Counted from the first letter of the stretch, positions 30,431 through 38,651 are shown. The stretch is 43,579 nt of DNA from an uncultured Blautia sp. (GCA_934364795.1 CAKRMK010000027.1:1-43579), one strand, 5' to 3'. Notes: generated by a model not told the origin, from the letters alone. Numbers and translations: made by a program.

Positions 30431-32439
30431 AAAGAAATCGGATTATTGCTCTTTTGGTTAGTACAGTATTGATGATGACTGGTTCTGGTACCCTTGTTTT
30501 TGCCCAGGGCGAATTGACACCGGAGAAAAAAGATGCAACAGAAATTACCCGTCAGATTAACGAAAATGTCTACCAGCTGTTGGATTTTTCAGACGAACAG
30601 GAAGTGGAATTTGCCCAGAAGGGATTTATTACGGCACCGGAATCTCTGGAACTAAAAGATGATAATGACAATGTGATCTGGAGCCAGGAAAGTTATAATT
30701 TTGTCCGTGATCAGGATGCACCGGGTTCTGCCAACCCCAGTCTTTGGAGAAATACTCAGCTAAATGCAAAATATGGATTGTTTGAGGTAAGTGACGGTAT
30801 TTATCAGGTTCGTGGCTACGATATTTCCAATATGACTTTCGTAAAAACGGACAATGGATGGATCATTCTTGACTGTATGAGTACAGGAGTGACTGCAAAG
30901 GCTGCGCTGGATCTGTTCGAAAGTGAAATGGGAAAAGCAAATATTGTTGCAATTATCATCAGCCATGCCCATGTAGATCATTTTGGAGGAATTGAGGGAA
31001 TTATTTCTGCAGAAGAAGTTGCAGATTCCACGCTTTCTCTGGAAGAGCAGATTGCTTCTGGAAAAACAGCCATCATCGTTCCGGAAGGATTTGAAGATGC
31101 AGTTATGAAGGAAAATGTATTTGTGGGAACTGCTATGAAGAGACGTTCCATGTATCAGTACGGATCGGTTCTTCAAAAAGGTGCACTTGGCAGCCTTTCC
31201 GTCGGTATTGGACTGACGGTAGCCCAGTCTGGAGTTGGATATGTGGCACCAAGTTTTGAAGTGACAGACCCTGTTTTTGAGACAGAAATTGATGGGGTAA
31301 AGGTTACATTCCAGCTGACTCCGGATACAGAGTCACCAGCCGAAATGAACACGTATTTTCCGGAAAAAAAGGCTCTTTGGATGGCAGAGAACTGTACAGG
31401 AACCTTACATAATCTTTATACCTTAAGAGGGGCACAGGTACGAGATGCCAATGCATGGGCAAGCTATATTTTGAAGGCGCAGAGTTTGTTTGGAAAAGAT
31501 GCAGAAGTTATTTTCCAGTCTCATAACTGGCCTCACTGGGGAAATGATGTAATTCAGGAATATATGGTAAACACGGCAGCTGCGTATAAGTTTATCCATG
31601 ATCAGACTTTGCTGTATATTAATCAGGGATATACAGAAGCGGAAATTGCAAATATGATACAATTCCCGGAAGCTTTGGATAAAATATGGTATACAAGGCA
31701 ATATTACGGAACTTTGAAGCATAATGTGAAAGCTGTTTATCAGAAATATATGGGCTGGTATGATGCAAATCCGGTTCACCTGGATGAGCTGGAGCCCACA
31801 GAGTACGCAAGCAAGCTGGTGGAGTATCTTGGAGATGCAGATGCTGTCCTTAAAATGGCCCAGGCAGATTATGAGAAGGGAGAATACCAGTGGGTGGCAC
31901 AGATCACCAATACTTTGGTTTATGCAGATCCCCAGAATCAGGAGGCGCGTTATCTTTGTGCAGATGCGCTGGAACAGCTCGGCTATCAGGCTGAATCGGG
32001 AGCGTGGAGAAATGCCTATCTGACAGCTGCATTTGAACTTCGTAATGGAACAGACCTGTATCCGCAGACTTCGGCTATAGGAGTTGGTTCAACCGCTCAG
32101 AATATGGATGCAGAAACAATGTTAAATTACATGGGAATTATGATGGATGCGGATAAGCTGGCAGACAAATCTTTCACTGTTAATATGCAGTTTACAGATG
32201 ATGATAATTATCTGTTAAAAATCCATCATGGTGTACTTTTGTATTATCCGGGAGAGCAGGATGACAATGCAGATGTGACGATTCGTATGAAGAGGATCGG
32301 TGTTCTGGCACTGGCTGCTCATAATGAGCAGGGAATCAGCAGCCTTGTAGAGGGCGTGGAAGGAGATTTGGAGTTGTACCAGGCACTTTGTGAAAGTATG
32401 GCAGAGCTGAATTTATACTTTAATATTGTGGAACCGTAA
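30427..32439 (+). CDS. Secreted alkyl/aryl-sulfatase of the metallo-beta-lactamase fold (SdsA1/BDS1-like)
   Basis: This 670-residue protein has a Sec signal peptide (MKRNRIIALLVSTVLMMTG, cleavage near VFA-Q at 26/27). It then shows the linear alkylsulfatase layout: catalytic metallo-beta-lactamase domain, helical dimerisation domain and C-terminal SCP2-like domain. The di-zinc ligands match the family: SHAHVDHFGG (His180, His182, Asp184, His185), Glu302 in DTESPAEMN, Glu321 in MAENCTGTLHNLYTLRGA and His366 in SHNWPHWG. It would hydrolyse alkyl sulfates to alcohol and sulfate outside the cell. No lipobox or anchor is seen. Co-translation with a pseudo-receiver is unusual; a long terminator hairpin follows the gene. 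Confidence 0.88.
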   Translation: MKRNRIIALLVSTVLMMTGSGTLVFAQGELTPEKKDATEITRQINENVYQLLDFSDEQEVEFAQKGFITAPESLELKDDNDNVIWSQESYNFVRDQDAPGSANPSLWRNTQLNAKYGLFEVSDGIYQVRGYDISNMTFVKTDNGWIILDCMSTGVTAKAALDLFESEMGKANIVAIIISHAHVDHFGGIEGIISAEEVADSTLSLEEQIASGKTAIIVPEGFEDAVMKENVFVGTAMKRRSMYQYGSVLQKGALGSLSVGIGLTVAQSGVGYVAPSFEVTDPVFETEIDGVKVTFQLTPDTESPAEMNTYFPEKKALWMAENCTGTLHNLYTLRGAQVRDANAWASYILKAQSLFGKDAEVIFQSHNWPHWGNDVIQEYMVNTAAAYKFIHDQTLLYINQGYTEAEIANMIQFPEALDKIWYTRQYYGTLKHNVKAVYQKYMGWYDANPVHLDELEPTEYASKLVEYLGDADAVLKMAQADYEKGEYQWVAQITNTLVYADPQNQEARYLCADALEQLGYQAESGAWRNAYLTAAFELRNGTDLYPQTSAIGVGSTAQNMDAETMLNYMGIMMDADKLADKSFTVNMQFTDDDNYLLKIHHGVLLYYPGEQDDNADVTIRMKRIGVLALAAHNEQGISSLVEGVEGDLELYQALCESMAELNLYFNIVEP

Positions 32440-32529
32440 AATGTTGATTGAAGGAATATGTTATGATGGCTTGTTAGAAATTCAGCTATTGTAGATGATA
32501 CTGGATTTATTGAATCCCTGGGAGGGGTG

Positions 32530-32600
32530 AACTTCGGGACAGACTGGAAATGGATGTGAGAGTAAAAAACGCATTCGACAGTCTGTCCCGAAGTTTTTTT
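32530..32600 (+). terminator. Terminator with a perfect 17-bp stem after the sulfatase
   Basis: AACTTCGGGACAGACTG (32530-32546) and CAGTCTGTCCCGAAGTT (32579-32595) pair perfectly over a 32-base loop and run into TTTTTTT. The loop is large for a simple terminator. The remaining intergenic DNA from 32601 to 32840 holds no gene that I can see, only the AT-rich promoter region of the next gene. Confidence 0.8.
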
Positions 32601-32840
32601 GTGCCAGAGCGGGCTACGCAGACCAAATTAGGTCTATATAAATTGCTAAAGTGCCCTTATTTAGTTGAATTTACCAAAAAGCTTTTATAAGATTTGTGTG
32701 TTTTACACTATGAAATATTTCCCCTTTTTTTGCCGTTATATGGTATCCTAATATTAGGTTGAAAAAGTCCAGAATACGAGAAAAGAAACTTTTAAAGATG
32801 ATTTTAGAGATGATTTATATAAGAGAGGAAAAGACAGAAG

Positions 32841-33383
32841 ATGGGACATTTATATTTTGTAAGACATGGTCAGACCATTTGGAATGTAGAAAATAAAATC
32901 TGCGGTGCAACAGATATTGCACTTACAGATTTTGGACATGAGCAGGCGATTGCAACAGGGAAAAAGATTCTGGAAGAGGGAATTAGGGCAGATGAAATTT
33001 TGTACTCCCCTTTGATCCGGGCTGCGGAAACAGCCAGACATATTTCAGAAATTACAGGAATTCCAAGAAGGGAAGAACCCAGACTTAAGGAGCAAAATTT
33101 TGGAAAATGGGAGTCTACACCAAGAGACGGTGCAGATTTCAAAAAGGCGAAAGAGCTTTTTGTATGTAACTATGAAGGCGGGGAGTCTATGCTTCATCTG
33201 GCACAGAGAATTTATAATTTGCTGGATGAAATTAAAGCAAAGTCAGAGGAAAAAACTTATATTCTTGTGGCGCATAATGGAATTGCCAGAATGGTGCAGT
33301 CCTATTTCTTTGATATGACAAATGAGGAGTATGCGGCATTTGGGGTGAAGAACTGTGAGATTGTGAGATTTGATTTTAAATAA
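32841..33383 (+). CDS. Histidine phosphatase (phosphoglycerate mutase-like) family protein
   Basis: This 180-residue protein carries the catalytic RHGQT (His9) near the start (YFVRHGQTIWN), the second-motif region SPLIRAAETARHI, and the distal catalytic His in LVAHNGIARMV. It fits small phosphatases of the PhoE/CobC type rather than glycolytic mutase, whose sequence is longer. The substrate may be a sugar phosphate or nucleotide derivative; nothing next to it decides this. AGAGGAAAAGACAG stands before the ATG. It is a single-gene unit ending in a terminator. Confidence 0.85.
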   Translation: MGHLYFVRHGQTIWNVENKICGATDIALTDFGHEQAIATGKKILEEGIRADEILYSPLIRAAETARHISEITGIPRREEPRLKEQNFGKWESTPRDGADFKKAKELFVCNYEGGESMLHLAQRIYNLLDEIKAKSEEKTYILVAHNGIARMVQSYFFDMTNEEYAAFGVKNCEIVRFDFK

Positions 33384-33395
33384 GACTATCGGGCT

Positions 33396-33428
33396 ATCGG
33401 GGGTAAAGGATCACTTGCCCCCGATTTT
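33396..33428 (+). terminator. Terminator after the histidine phosphatase gene
   Basis: ATCGGGGG (33396-33403) pairs with CCCCCGAT (33418-33425), followed by TTTTGTCCCTTT. It lies 13 bp after the stop codon. Confidence 0.75.
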
Positions 33429-33486
33429 GTCCCTTTATGGGAAAGACCAGCCTTCGGCATTTACTTGCCGGATTTACTATATGCTT

Positions 33487-33515
33487 TTGACCTTTTATTA
33501 CGGACATCGTATAAT
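33487..33515 (+). promoter_or_regulatory. Strong sigma-A promoter of the small acidic protein gene
   Basis: TTGACC (33487-33492), 17-bp spacer, TATAAT (33510-33515). It lies 36 bp before the ATG at 33551, with AGGAGG between. Confidence 0.82.
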
Positions 33516-33550
33516 TAGTAAAAAACTAAACAAACAGGAGGAATTCTACA

Positions 33551-33766
33551 ATGGGAAAAATTATCAATCTTTCATCCGTACTGGAAAAAGAAGAAAAACT
33601 GGAGCAGATTGCAGATTATATGGAGGAGTTAAAAGATGAATTTGCAGCACTGATCCAGGAATATGACGAGGATGGGGAGGACCAGGACAAGCTGGATGCG
33701 CTGACAGAAGCATTGGACGCGCTGGAAGATGCTTATGACATTGTGTGTGATGTAACCGTAGAATAA
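33551..33766 (+). CDS. Small acidic helical protein
   Basis: This 71-residue protein has a strong promoter and a perfect AGGAGG site, so it is very likely expressed. It is highly acidic and almost wholly helical (EKEEKLEQIADYMEELKDEF, then DALTEALDALEDAYDIVCD), with heptad spacing of Leu and Ala suggesting a coiled coil or helical hairpin. No DNA-binding or membrane segment. I do not recognise a family. It is a single gene; the next promoter lies 20 bp after its stop. Confidence 0.75.
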   Translation: MGKIINLSSVLEKEEKLEQIADYMEELKDEFAALIQEYDEDGEDQDKLDALTEALDALEDAYDIVCDVTVE

Positions 33767-33785
33767 TAAAAAACCTAAAAACCTA

Positions 33786-33814
33786 TTGACATAGTGGGTT
33801 AATAGTGGTAATAT
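33786..33814 (+). promoter_or_regulatory. Promoter of cysK with CCTATTGACATA motif
   Basis: TTGACA (33786-33791), 17-bp spacer, TAATAT (33809-33814). The -35 stands inside CCTATTGACATAGTGGG and GGTTAAT follows. The larE promoter at 35008 has CCTATTGACATACTAGG and GGATAAT. This shared overlap with the -35 and spacer looks like one operator, perhaps for a CymR-type Rrf2 repressor (inference). The leader is about 155 bases and AT-rich, with no riboswitch I recognise. Confidence 0.7.
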
Positions 33815-33975
33815 CCATTTATCAGAGAAAGAAACTAGGAAAACAAAAGAATATGAATTAAGCTTTAAAACTCAATTCATAAATTCTAAGATCAGAATTT
33901 ATGACCTGAAAACAAAAATTTGAAAAGTGTATACGGTTTGGAGTATAAACTCCCACAGCCGGGAAAGGAATGGAT

Positions 33976-34905
33976 ATGGGATACTATAAGGGAACACTTG
34001 GATTAATCGGAAATACCCCACTTGTTGAAGTTACAAATATTGAGAAGGAACTTGGACTGGAAGCTACCGTTCTTGTGAAGCTGGAATATTTTAACCCGGC
34101 TGGAAGCGTTAAGGACAGAATTGCCAAGGCAATGATCGAAGATGCAGAGCAGAAGGGAATCCTGAAAGAAGGTTCTGTTATCATCGAGCCTACATCAGGA
34201 AATACCGGAATCGGTCTTGCTTCTATCGCAGCAGCCAAAGGATACAGAATCATTCTTACCATGCCGGAGACTATGAGTGTTGAGCGTAGAAATATTCTGA
34301 AAGCATACGGCGCAGAACTGGTTCTCACCGACGGAACCAAAGGTATGAAGGGTGCCATCGCCAAGGCAAATGAGCTGGCAGAAGAAATTCCCAACAGCTT
34401 TATCCCGGGACAGTTTGTGAATCCTGCTAACCCGGCAGTACACAAAGCAACAACCGGTCCAGAGATCTGGAAAGATACAGAAGGAAAAGTTGATATCTTT
34501 ATCGCAGGTGTTGGTACAGGCGGAACCCTTACCGGAACTGGCGAATATCTGAAGGAGCAGAATCCGAATGTGAAGATCGTAGCACTTGAGCCTGCTACAT
34601 CCCCTGTATTATCCGAGGGAAAAGCCGGCCCGCACAAGATCCAGGGTATCGGAGCTGGATTCGTTCCGGAGGTTCTGAATACATCTGTTTATGATGAAAT
34701 TTACAAAGCAGAAAGTGATGATGCTTTCGCAGCAGCAAAACTTCTTGCACACAAAGAAGGAATCCTGGTTGGAATTTCTTCCGGTGCTGCATTAAATGCT
34801 GCAATCGAGTATGCGAAGAAGCCAGAGAACAAAGGTAAAGTAATCGTTGCACTTCTTCCAGATACAGGTGACAGATATTATTCCACACCTCTGTTTACAG
34901 AATAA
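33976..34905 (+). CDS. cysK: Cysteine synthase (O-acetylserine sulfhydrylase)
   Basis: This PLP enzyme (309 residues from ATG 33976) makes cysteine from O-acetylserine and sulfide. The PLP lysine is Lys46 in [11 protein letters not shown]. The phosphate-cofactor loop [10 protein letters not shown] and the glycine-rich [12 protein letters not shown] are intact, as is the C-terminal SSGAALNAA. Two ATGs are close together: the one at 33976 is 7 bp after AAAGG, while the one at 33970 is too close to the site. Promoter and terminator frame it as a single-gene unit. Its promoter shares a motif with larE downstream, pointing to a common response to sulfur supply. Confidence 0.93.
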   Translation: MGYYKGTLGLIGNTPLVEVTNIEKELGLEATVLVKLEYFNPAGSVKDRIAKAMIEDAEQKGILKEGSVIIEPTSGNTGIGLASIAAAKGYRIILTMPETMSVERRNILKAYGAELVLTDGTKGMKGAIAKANELAEEIPNSFIPGQFVNPANPAVHKATTGPEIWKDTEGKVDIFIAGVGTGGTLTGTGEYLKEQNPNVKIVALEPATSPVLSEGKAGPHKIQGIGAGFVPEVLNTSVYDEIYKAESDDAFAAAKLLAHKEGILVGISSGAALNAAIEYAKKPENKGKVIVALLPDTGDRYYSTPLFTE

Positions 34906-34942
34906 AGAGCTTAAATATTGTAGATAAGAAAATGAACATTGG

Positions 34943-34976
34943 ACGACCGTGCAGTTAAGGCTGTGCGGTCGTTTTA
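34943..34976 (+). terminator. Terminator after cysK
   Basis: ACGACCGTGCAG pairs with CTGTGCGGTCGT around TTAAGG and is followed by TTTTAGG. Confidence 0.85.
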
Positions 34977-35007
34977 GGTCAATAAAATTGCTTTGCAACA
35001 AACCCTA

Positions 35008-35069
35008 TTGACATACTAGGATAATCTATAGTACCATATGCAGATACAGGGGCAGAAACTCTTCTGCCC
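35008..35069 (+). promoter_or_regulatory. Promoter and leader hairpin of the larE gene
   Basis: TTGACA (35008-35013) within CCTATTGACATA, then an 18-bp spacer and TACCAT (35032-35037) as a weak -10. The early transcript forms GGGCAGAA-ACTC-TTCTGCCC (35050-35069). There is no T-run directly after it, so it may stabilise the RNA or be a protein site rather than a terminator. Confidence 0.6.
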
Positions 35070-35157
35070 TTGATTCTTATGTCTGTAGCTTGCGTAATTT
35101 TTCTGGTATTGCAGAGATAGGGAACCAACCACGTTTTTTATACAGGAGGATTCGTTT

Positions 35158-35991
35158 ATGAGTATGAGTGAAATGACCGCAACCAAAGAACAGCAGAATA
35201 AATATGAAAATCTGAAAGAATATTTACGCAGCCTGGGAAGCATGGCAGTTGCTTTTTCCAGCGGTGTTGATTCCACTTTTCTTTTAAAAACAGCCCATGA
35301 CGTACTGGGAGATAAGTGCCTGGCTATCACAGCAATGTCCTGCTCTTTTCCCAAGAGAGAACTGGAAGAGGCGAAAGCTTTCTGCGAGAAAGAAGGAATC
35401 CGCCACATCACCGTAGAATCAGAAGAGCTGGAGATCGAAGGTTTTTGCCAGAACCCAAAGAACCGCTGCTACATCTGTAAGAAGGAGCTGTTCGAGAAAA
35501 TCTGGGAGATTGCCAGAAAAAAAGGGCTGAATGCAGTTGCAGAAGGTTCTAACATGGATGACAATGGTGACTACAGACCCGGACTTCAGGCAGTTGCTGA
35601 ACTTGGAGTAAAAAGCCCGCTGCGCCACAGTGAACTATATAAAGAAGATATTCGTGCGTTATCAAAAGACCTGGGACTGCCAACCTGGGAGAAACAGTCT
35701 TTCGCCTGTCTTTCTTCCCGCTTTGTATATGGCGAAACCATTACCAAAGAGAAACTGGGAATGGTAGATAAAGCAGAGCAGCTTCTTCTGGATCTTGGTT
35801 TCCATCAGTTGCGTGTGCGTATCCACGACAAGATGGCAAGAATCGAGGTTCTTCCAGATGAGCTTCAGAAGGTTCTGGATAACCGTGAACAGATCGTAAA
35901 AGCATTTAAAGAGTACGGATTTACCTACGTGACCATGGATCTTCAGGGATACCGCATGGGAAGTATGAATGAAACATTGACAGAAAAATAA
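35158..35991 (+). CDS. larE: LarE-like sacrificial sulfur transferase (PP-loop ATPase)
   Basis: This 277-residue PP-loop protein has the ATP-binding SSGVDST (34-40) after VAF, the family motif RCYICKKELF (103-112), and GSNMDDNGDYRPGL (130-143). Cys184 in FACLSSRFVYGE is at the place of the cysteine that donates its sulfur in Lactobacillus LarE during synthesis of the nickel-pincer cofactor of lactate racemase. No extra cysteines flank it, so it looks like the sacrificial and not the iron-sulfur type. larB, larC and larA are absent from the window. AGGAGG precedes the ATG. Some LarE-like proteins without lar partners may modify other sulfur-containing molecules. Confidence 0.85.
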   Translation: MSMSEMTATKEQQNKYENLKEYLRSLGSMAVAFSSGVDSTFLLKTAHDVLGDKCLAITAMSCSFPKRELEEAKAFCEKEGIRHITVESEELEIEGFCQNPKNRCYICKKELFEKIWEIARKKGLNAVAEGSNMDDNGDYRPGLQAVAELGVKSPLRHSELYKEDIRALSKDLGLPTWEKQSFACLSSRFVYGETITKEKLGMVDKAEQLLLDLGFHQLRVRIHDKMARIEVLPDELQKVLDNREQIVKAFKEYGFTYVTMDLQGYRMGSMNETLTEK

Positions 35992-36016
35992 CGTAGTATA
36001 AATTTCTCGAAATTAA

Positions 36017-36045
36017 TTGATTCTTTTTCTCACATTTTCTATAAT
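36017..36045 (+). promoter_or_regulatory. Strong sigma-A promoter in front of a structured leader RNA
   Basis: TTGATT (36017-36022), 17-bp spacer, TATAAT (36040-36045). Transcription would start about 36052, some 15 bases before the hairpin that begins at 36066. Confidence 0.75.
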
Positions 36046-36065
36046 AAATCTATATACTACAATTT

Positions 36066-36160
36066 GCCCCTGTGATGTGTAAAAATGCCACATGCTGTAA
36101 ATGACAGTGCATTTCGCAGAAGCCTGCGGTGTATTTTTACATACAGGGGTATTTTATTTG
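36066..36160 (+). ncRNA. Structured leader RNA, possible riboswitch with terminator stem
   Basis: An outer stem joins CCCCTGT (36067-36073) with ACAGGGG (36143-36149) and TGTAAAAAT with ATTTTTACA. It encloses two short hairpins, one around ATGCTGTAAATGACAGTGCAT region and one CGCAG-AAGC-CTGCG, giving a three-way junction. The outer stem is followed by TATTTTATTT, a terminator-like T-tract. A strong promoter lies upstream and a decayed GGDEF gene downstream. The stretch CGCAGAAGCCTGCGG loosely recalls the GEMM-I (c-di-GMP) riboswitch core, but the conserved GGCAAACC half is missing, so no class is assigned. Confidence 0.5.
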
Positions 36161-37724
36161 AAACTAAGGGCAGATTTCGCTGGATTTTGGGAAGAGCCGG
36201 ATGTTTTCTCGTCTTATTCAGATACCGCATATACAGTCCAGAAAGAGGATAAGCTTGCGGATCTTTCTAAATATTTCACAGAAGAGGAACTGTCTCAATA
36301 TGTAGATTCCTATATTCAGGATGGCTATTTTAATCAGGATGGTGCTCTTTATCTTTTCCCCGTTGCGAAATCAGCAGAAATCACAATGATTAATAAAACT
36401 GACTGGGAACCATTTGCAGAAGCTACCGGTACAACTGTGGATGAGCTTACCACTACCGAAGGAATCACAGAAGTTGCAGGCGAGGGCGCTTTGTATGACT
36501 GCATTTCCAGGGAAAGCAGTTCCTTTGTGCTGGAGGATCCTGTGCAGGGAGATCTTCAGCTGGTAAGAGGAGCATTGGTGGGGAAACAGAAAATTTATGC
36601 AATCACAAGCAATCTGGATCTCTACAGCAGAAATGTTCCTTACCCAGAGAATTCTTAGTGTAATCTTCGGAAGTGTTTTGGTGGCAGTGATTCTGGTATA
36701 TTTTCTGGTTCAGTATACTACGAAACCAGTTTACATACAAATGCAAAGAAAAACTGCTGGAAGTGGTAAACAGTAAAGGCAGAGATGGTGTCTGGGACTG
36801 TGGCAAACATCCGGACGGGGTTCTGGTTATCCTGGAAATCCAGCATTTTTCAAAGATTGATGAACAATATGGACTTATTTTCGGCGATATCATTCTGGAA
36901 CAGTTTGCCAGACTTCTGGCAGAAAGATTTTGCAGGCCTTACAGATGAAAAATATCTGTCACTTTCCCTGAAAGGCGGAATTGCAGTTACCAGTCAGAAC
37001 AATTCTCTGTCTCAGGCGTTGGAACAGACCAAAGCGGCACTTACGGCTGCAAGACGGGGAAAGAATCAGTTTGTTTCTTTTGCAGAGCTTAATGAAGAAG
37101 AAAAGAGGGATTCATCAGAGGCTGCTTTTAATGAAGTTGCCTCACTGGAGCGCCTGAAGGAAATGACCCTTTCCTCTGTTGCTTTGAATCTGTTTGACAG
37201 AGAGGGAAAAACTTCAGTGGTACTTGATATTCTTTCACTAAAGCTGCAGGAAAAATATCGTCTTTCCAATATGATTATTACTCATTTTAGCAGAGAATAT
37301 ATGGTAGCTGACCTGTTTTACTGCTGGCAGAGGAATCATTTTCAGGGATGGGACGGCCTGGTGCATTGTAAAGAAAAAGAGTATCAGCAGTTTATGGAAG
37401 AGCAGGAAATGCAGCTGCTTTTGCTTCCTGAGAAAGATACCAGATGGGCACCACTGATCCAACCTTACCTCAGTGGAGAAAACGACATTGTATTTCATAT
37501 GACGGATAACGGCAGATATTCTGGAAGTATTATTTTCCAGGGAATCAGCAGTGATATCCAGGGCAGAAAAGAAGAATGTAAATGTCTCGGAGAAATCAGT
37601 GCAATTATCCAGAACAGGCTTAATGTAGAGCGGCAAAATGCGGCTGGTAGAAGGAAAGTGTAATCTGGAAGAAATGCTGCAGGGACTTGGTCCATTACTT
37701 GAGGCAAAAATCAGGTTTTGGTGA
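36157..37724 (+). pseudogene. Decayed fusion gene: binding-protein-like sensor, membrane helix and GGDEF domain
   Basis: Pieces of one protein lie in order but in different frames. 36157-36658 holds a substrate-binding-protein-like part (DLSKYFTEEELSQYVDSYIQ, then AKSAEITMINKTDWEPF) running abruptly into a sensor part (YDCISRESSSFVLEDPVQGD, YAITSNLDLYSRNV). About 36633-36776, in another frame, encodes ILSVIFGSVLVAVILVYFLV, a membrane helix. 36763-36948 holds a GGDEF start (GVLVILEIQHFSKIDEQYG, then FGDIILEQFARLLAERF). 36945-37663 in a third frame has the GGDEF end (LKGGIAVTSQ, AALTAARRGKNQFV) and a GAF-like tail. The active-site GGDEF loop is missing. At least three frameshifts and deletions make a functional product impossible. 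Confidence 0.78.
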
Positions 37725-37748
37725 ATGTGCACGTACTTGAGGAAACCT

Positions 37749-37830
37749 TGAAAAAAGAGCTTTTATGATTTTCCACAATCTGCACACTCCACTTTGCGGT
37801 ATATTTCACCCGAATTCGGTTGTCATAGCT
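37749..37830. mobile_element. Half copy of the MITE-like element
   Basis: CCACAATCTGCAC, CTCCACTTTGCGGTATATTT and CACCCGAATTCGGTTG match the left half of the 160-bp element almost base for base. The right half is missing; the fragment runs directly into the end of the TetR gene, between it and the pseudogene. Confidence 0.7.
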
Positions 37831-37833
37831 GGG

Positions 37834-38367
37834 TTATTTATTAAATATGCCATCCAGAATATCGGCGAGCTGCTGGGGCGTTTCCTGATATCCATTATAA
37901 GCCCAGGAAAAATAAACATTATAGAGAGCACCTGCAAAGGCGGACAGTCGGTAATACTGGCTGGCGTTCTGGCAGGTGTTTTTCCATTTCCAGATAATAT
38001 ATCGGGTAAGATACTCAAGAAAAATGTTTCCGAAGCCGCAGTGGATAAGCCCATCGAAAAAGTCCCGGTACTGATACCAGTATTCAAAGCAATGGATCAT
38101 ATGAGGATGATCATAATAAATTCCCTGAAGCTGTAAATTTTGATCTTCTTCCTGATATTTTTGCAGGATGTCTTTGAGGTGAGAAGAAAAAACCTCTTCT
38201 TTTGTAGAAAAATTCCGGTAAAAAGCCATGCGGGAAACACCTGCCCGTCTGGTGAGTTCTGTTATGGTGATAGTTGATAAAGGTTTTTCGCGGATCAGTT
38301 CAAGAAGGGCGCTGACAATCCGTTCTCTGGTGATCTGGTTTGGTGTGTTTTTTTCTGATTTTTTCAT
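37834..38367 (-). CDS. TetR/AcrR family transcriptional regulator
   Basis: This 177-residue repressor-type protein has the TetR helix-turn-helix at about 15-60: RERIVSALLELIREKPLSTI, then ITELTRRAGVSRMAFYRNFS and TKEEVF. The ligand-binding half is helical with many aromatic residues (HCFEYWYQYRDFFDGL), similar to the TetR_C_33-like group of Firmicutes. It is transcribed away from the GH3 gene, and the 284-bp divergent gap contains a dyad, so it may control the beta-glycosidase or itself. CAGGAG stands before the start. Its 3' end abuts a mobile-element fragment. Confidence 0.85.
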   Translation of the reverse strand: MKKSEKNTPNQITRERIVSALLELIREKPLSTITITELTRRAGVSRMAFYRNFSTKEEVFSSHLKDILQKYQEEDQNLQLQGIYYDHPHMIHCFEYWYQYRDFFDGLIHCGFGNIFLEYLTRYIIWKWKNTCQNASQYYRLSAFAGALYNVYFSWAYNGYQETPQQLADILDGIFNK

Positions 38368-38502
38368 AAGTGTTTCTCCTGAAGATAAAAGTTGACAGCA
38401 ATATGTCTAAAGGAATGTTGCAATTTGTAACATCAAGTATAACTCTAATAGAGAAAATGGACAAGAGAAAATGCATTTCGTGCAATAAAATGACAGTTTG
38501 TG

Positions 38503-38531
38503 ATAACCCCATCAGTTTCTGCCGGGGTTAT
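38503..38531. promoter_or_regulatory. Dyad in the tetR-GH3 divergent region
   Basis: ATAACCCC (38503-38510) and GGGGTTAT (38524-38531) form a perfect 8-bp inverted repeat with a 13-bp centre, right before a -10-like TATATT (38534-38539). It is a candidate operator for the TetR protein, or a hairpin in the transcript. Confidence 0.5.
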
Positions 38532-38566
38532 GTTATATTAAAATCATAAAAGCAATGGGTGGAGTA

Positions 38567-38613
38567 GCAAATTTATTGCATCGCGAAGCAAATTGTTGCT
38601 CACGAAGTAAATG
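38567..38613. repeat. Short direct repeats before the GH3 gene
   Basis: GCAAATT occurs at 38567 and 38588, and GTAAATG at 38607, with GCATCGCGAA and GCTCACGAA in between (periods of 21 and 19 bp). Roughly two helical turns separate the repeats, so they may be protein sites or lie in the 5' leader of the mRNA. Confidence 0.5.
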
Positions 38614-38651
38614 TAAGGTAAAAGGTTAAGGAGAAGGGAGCAATTGATTTA

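Noticed and set aside
33370..33639. 89-residue frame overlapping the small acidic protein gene
   Set aside because: It runs through a terminator and a promoter and lacks a ribosome binding site; the 33551-33766 frame has all signals.
36066..36160. Firm assignment of the leader RNA as a c-di-GMP-I riboswitch
   Set aside because: Only a CGCAGAAGCC-like half resembles the core; the conserved GGCAAACC part is absent and no covariance search could be run.
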